Positions 7,059 to 7,156 of a DNA stretch of 7,156 nt are shown one piece after another. The position numbers were made by a program, and so were the translations under genes. A model generated the notes under the pieces. The model saw only the letters and a program-made list of their open reading frames with translations, did not search any database and was not told the DNA's origin. The stretch's first letter is position 1. Each line of letters opens with the position of its first letter. Location: contig DYCT01000101.1 in NCBI GenBank assembly GCA_019417975.1, positions 1 through 7,156 on the forward strand, written 5' to 3'. The DNA is from Bacteroides sp. GTDB taxonomy: Bacteria > Bacteroidota > Bacteroidia > Bacteroidales > Bacteroidaceae.

Positions 7059-7089
7059 TTGCATATTTCAATATTTCCTATTACTTTTG
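7059..7089 (+). promoter_or_regulatory. Predicted tRNA-Asn promoter (-33 and -7 elements)
   Basis: TACTTTTG at 7082-7089 is an exact TAnnTTTG match. An ATTG ending at 7061 sits 20 bp upstream as a -33 box (TTTG consensus). The predicted start near 7096 leaves a 5' leader of about 15 nt before the mature tRNA end at 7111, to be removed by RNase P. Confidence 0.6.
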
Positions 7090-7110
7090 CATCGCATTTG
7101 GGAAAAACAT

Positions 7111-7156
7111 TCTTCCTTAGCTCAGTCGGTTAGAGCATCTGACTGTTAATCAGAGG
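7111..7156 (+). tRNA. tRNA-Asn (anticodon GTT), 3' end cut by the window edge
   Basis: The first 46 nt of a tRNA are present. The acceptor 5' strand is TCTTCCT (7111-7117), followed by T8 and A9. The D-arm is GCTC/GAGC (7120-7123 with 7133-7136) and the loop contains GG. The anticodon arm is a perfect 5-bp stem, TCTGA/TCAGA (7138-7142 with 7150-7154), with the 7-nt loop CTGTTAA and anticodon GTT at 7145-7147, which reads AAC/AAU asparagine codons. The variable region, T-arm and acceptor 3' strand lie outside the window, so acceptor pairing cannot be checked. Confidence 0.93.

Noticed and set aside
7041..7064. The T-run on the plus strand (7041-7049) as a terminator, and ATG 7064 as the kinase start.
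   Set aside because: The T-run has no GC-rich hairpin before it and is better read as the A-rich leader of the kinase mRNA; the ATG lies upstream of the -7 element.
1..7156. A novel mobile, defence or biosynthetic system.
   Set aside because: Both strands were read for transposase, integrase, toxin-antitoxin, CRISPR and phage signatures; none was seen, and all long frames are accounted for by known families.

Overview
The window looks like chromosomal DNA from a Bacteroidales bacterium, most likely a gut Bacteroides or Phocaeicola. The evidence is the protein content and the promoters: most gene starts are preceded by the TAnnTTTG -7 element of the Bacteroidota primary sigma factor, and there are no clear Shine-Dalgarno sites. 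The species cannot be fixed from this sequence. I see no IS element, phage gene, CRISPR array or defence cassette. Five of the six genes are ordinary chromosomal genes; the accessory-flavoured one is the PNGase F-like gene at the left edge.

Layout from left to right: (1) positions 1-1154, +, the 3' part of a peptide-N-glycosidase F-like enzyme with a C-terminal beta-rich tail like a type IX secretion sorting domain. (2) A minus-strand pair, dusB (1888-2874) followed 12 bp later by a class I SAM methyltransferase (1147-1875), whose 3' end overlaps the PNGase gene tail-to-tail by 8 bp. (3) A divergent promoter region of about 70 bp. (4) A plus-strand U32-family gene (2945-4219) of the TrhP/YegQ/YrrO tRNA-hydroxylation type. 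(5) A 20-bp perfect inverted repeat (4251-4297) that probably serves as a two-way terminator between convergent genes. (6) A minus-strand pair, a PfkB/adenosine-kinase-like sugar kinase (6048-7034) followed by an S41 C-terminal processing protease (4322-6007). (7) A second divergent promoter region and the first 46 nt of a tRNA-Asn(GUU) gene that runs off the right edge.

Functionally, dusB and the U32 gene are both predicted tRNA-modification genes (dihydrouridine and 5-hydroxyuridine) fired from head-to-head, overlapping promoters, which suggests coordinated or mutually interfering expression. The methyltransferase rides with dusB, but its substrate cannot be read from its sequence. The kinase and protease are probably co-transcribed, possibly with an extra internal promoter. 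For dusB, the protease and the kinase, the longest open frame overstates the 5' end: the -7 elements or codon type favour shorter ATG starts, and those are used here. There is no gene-free stretch longer than about 105 bp.
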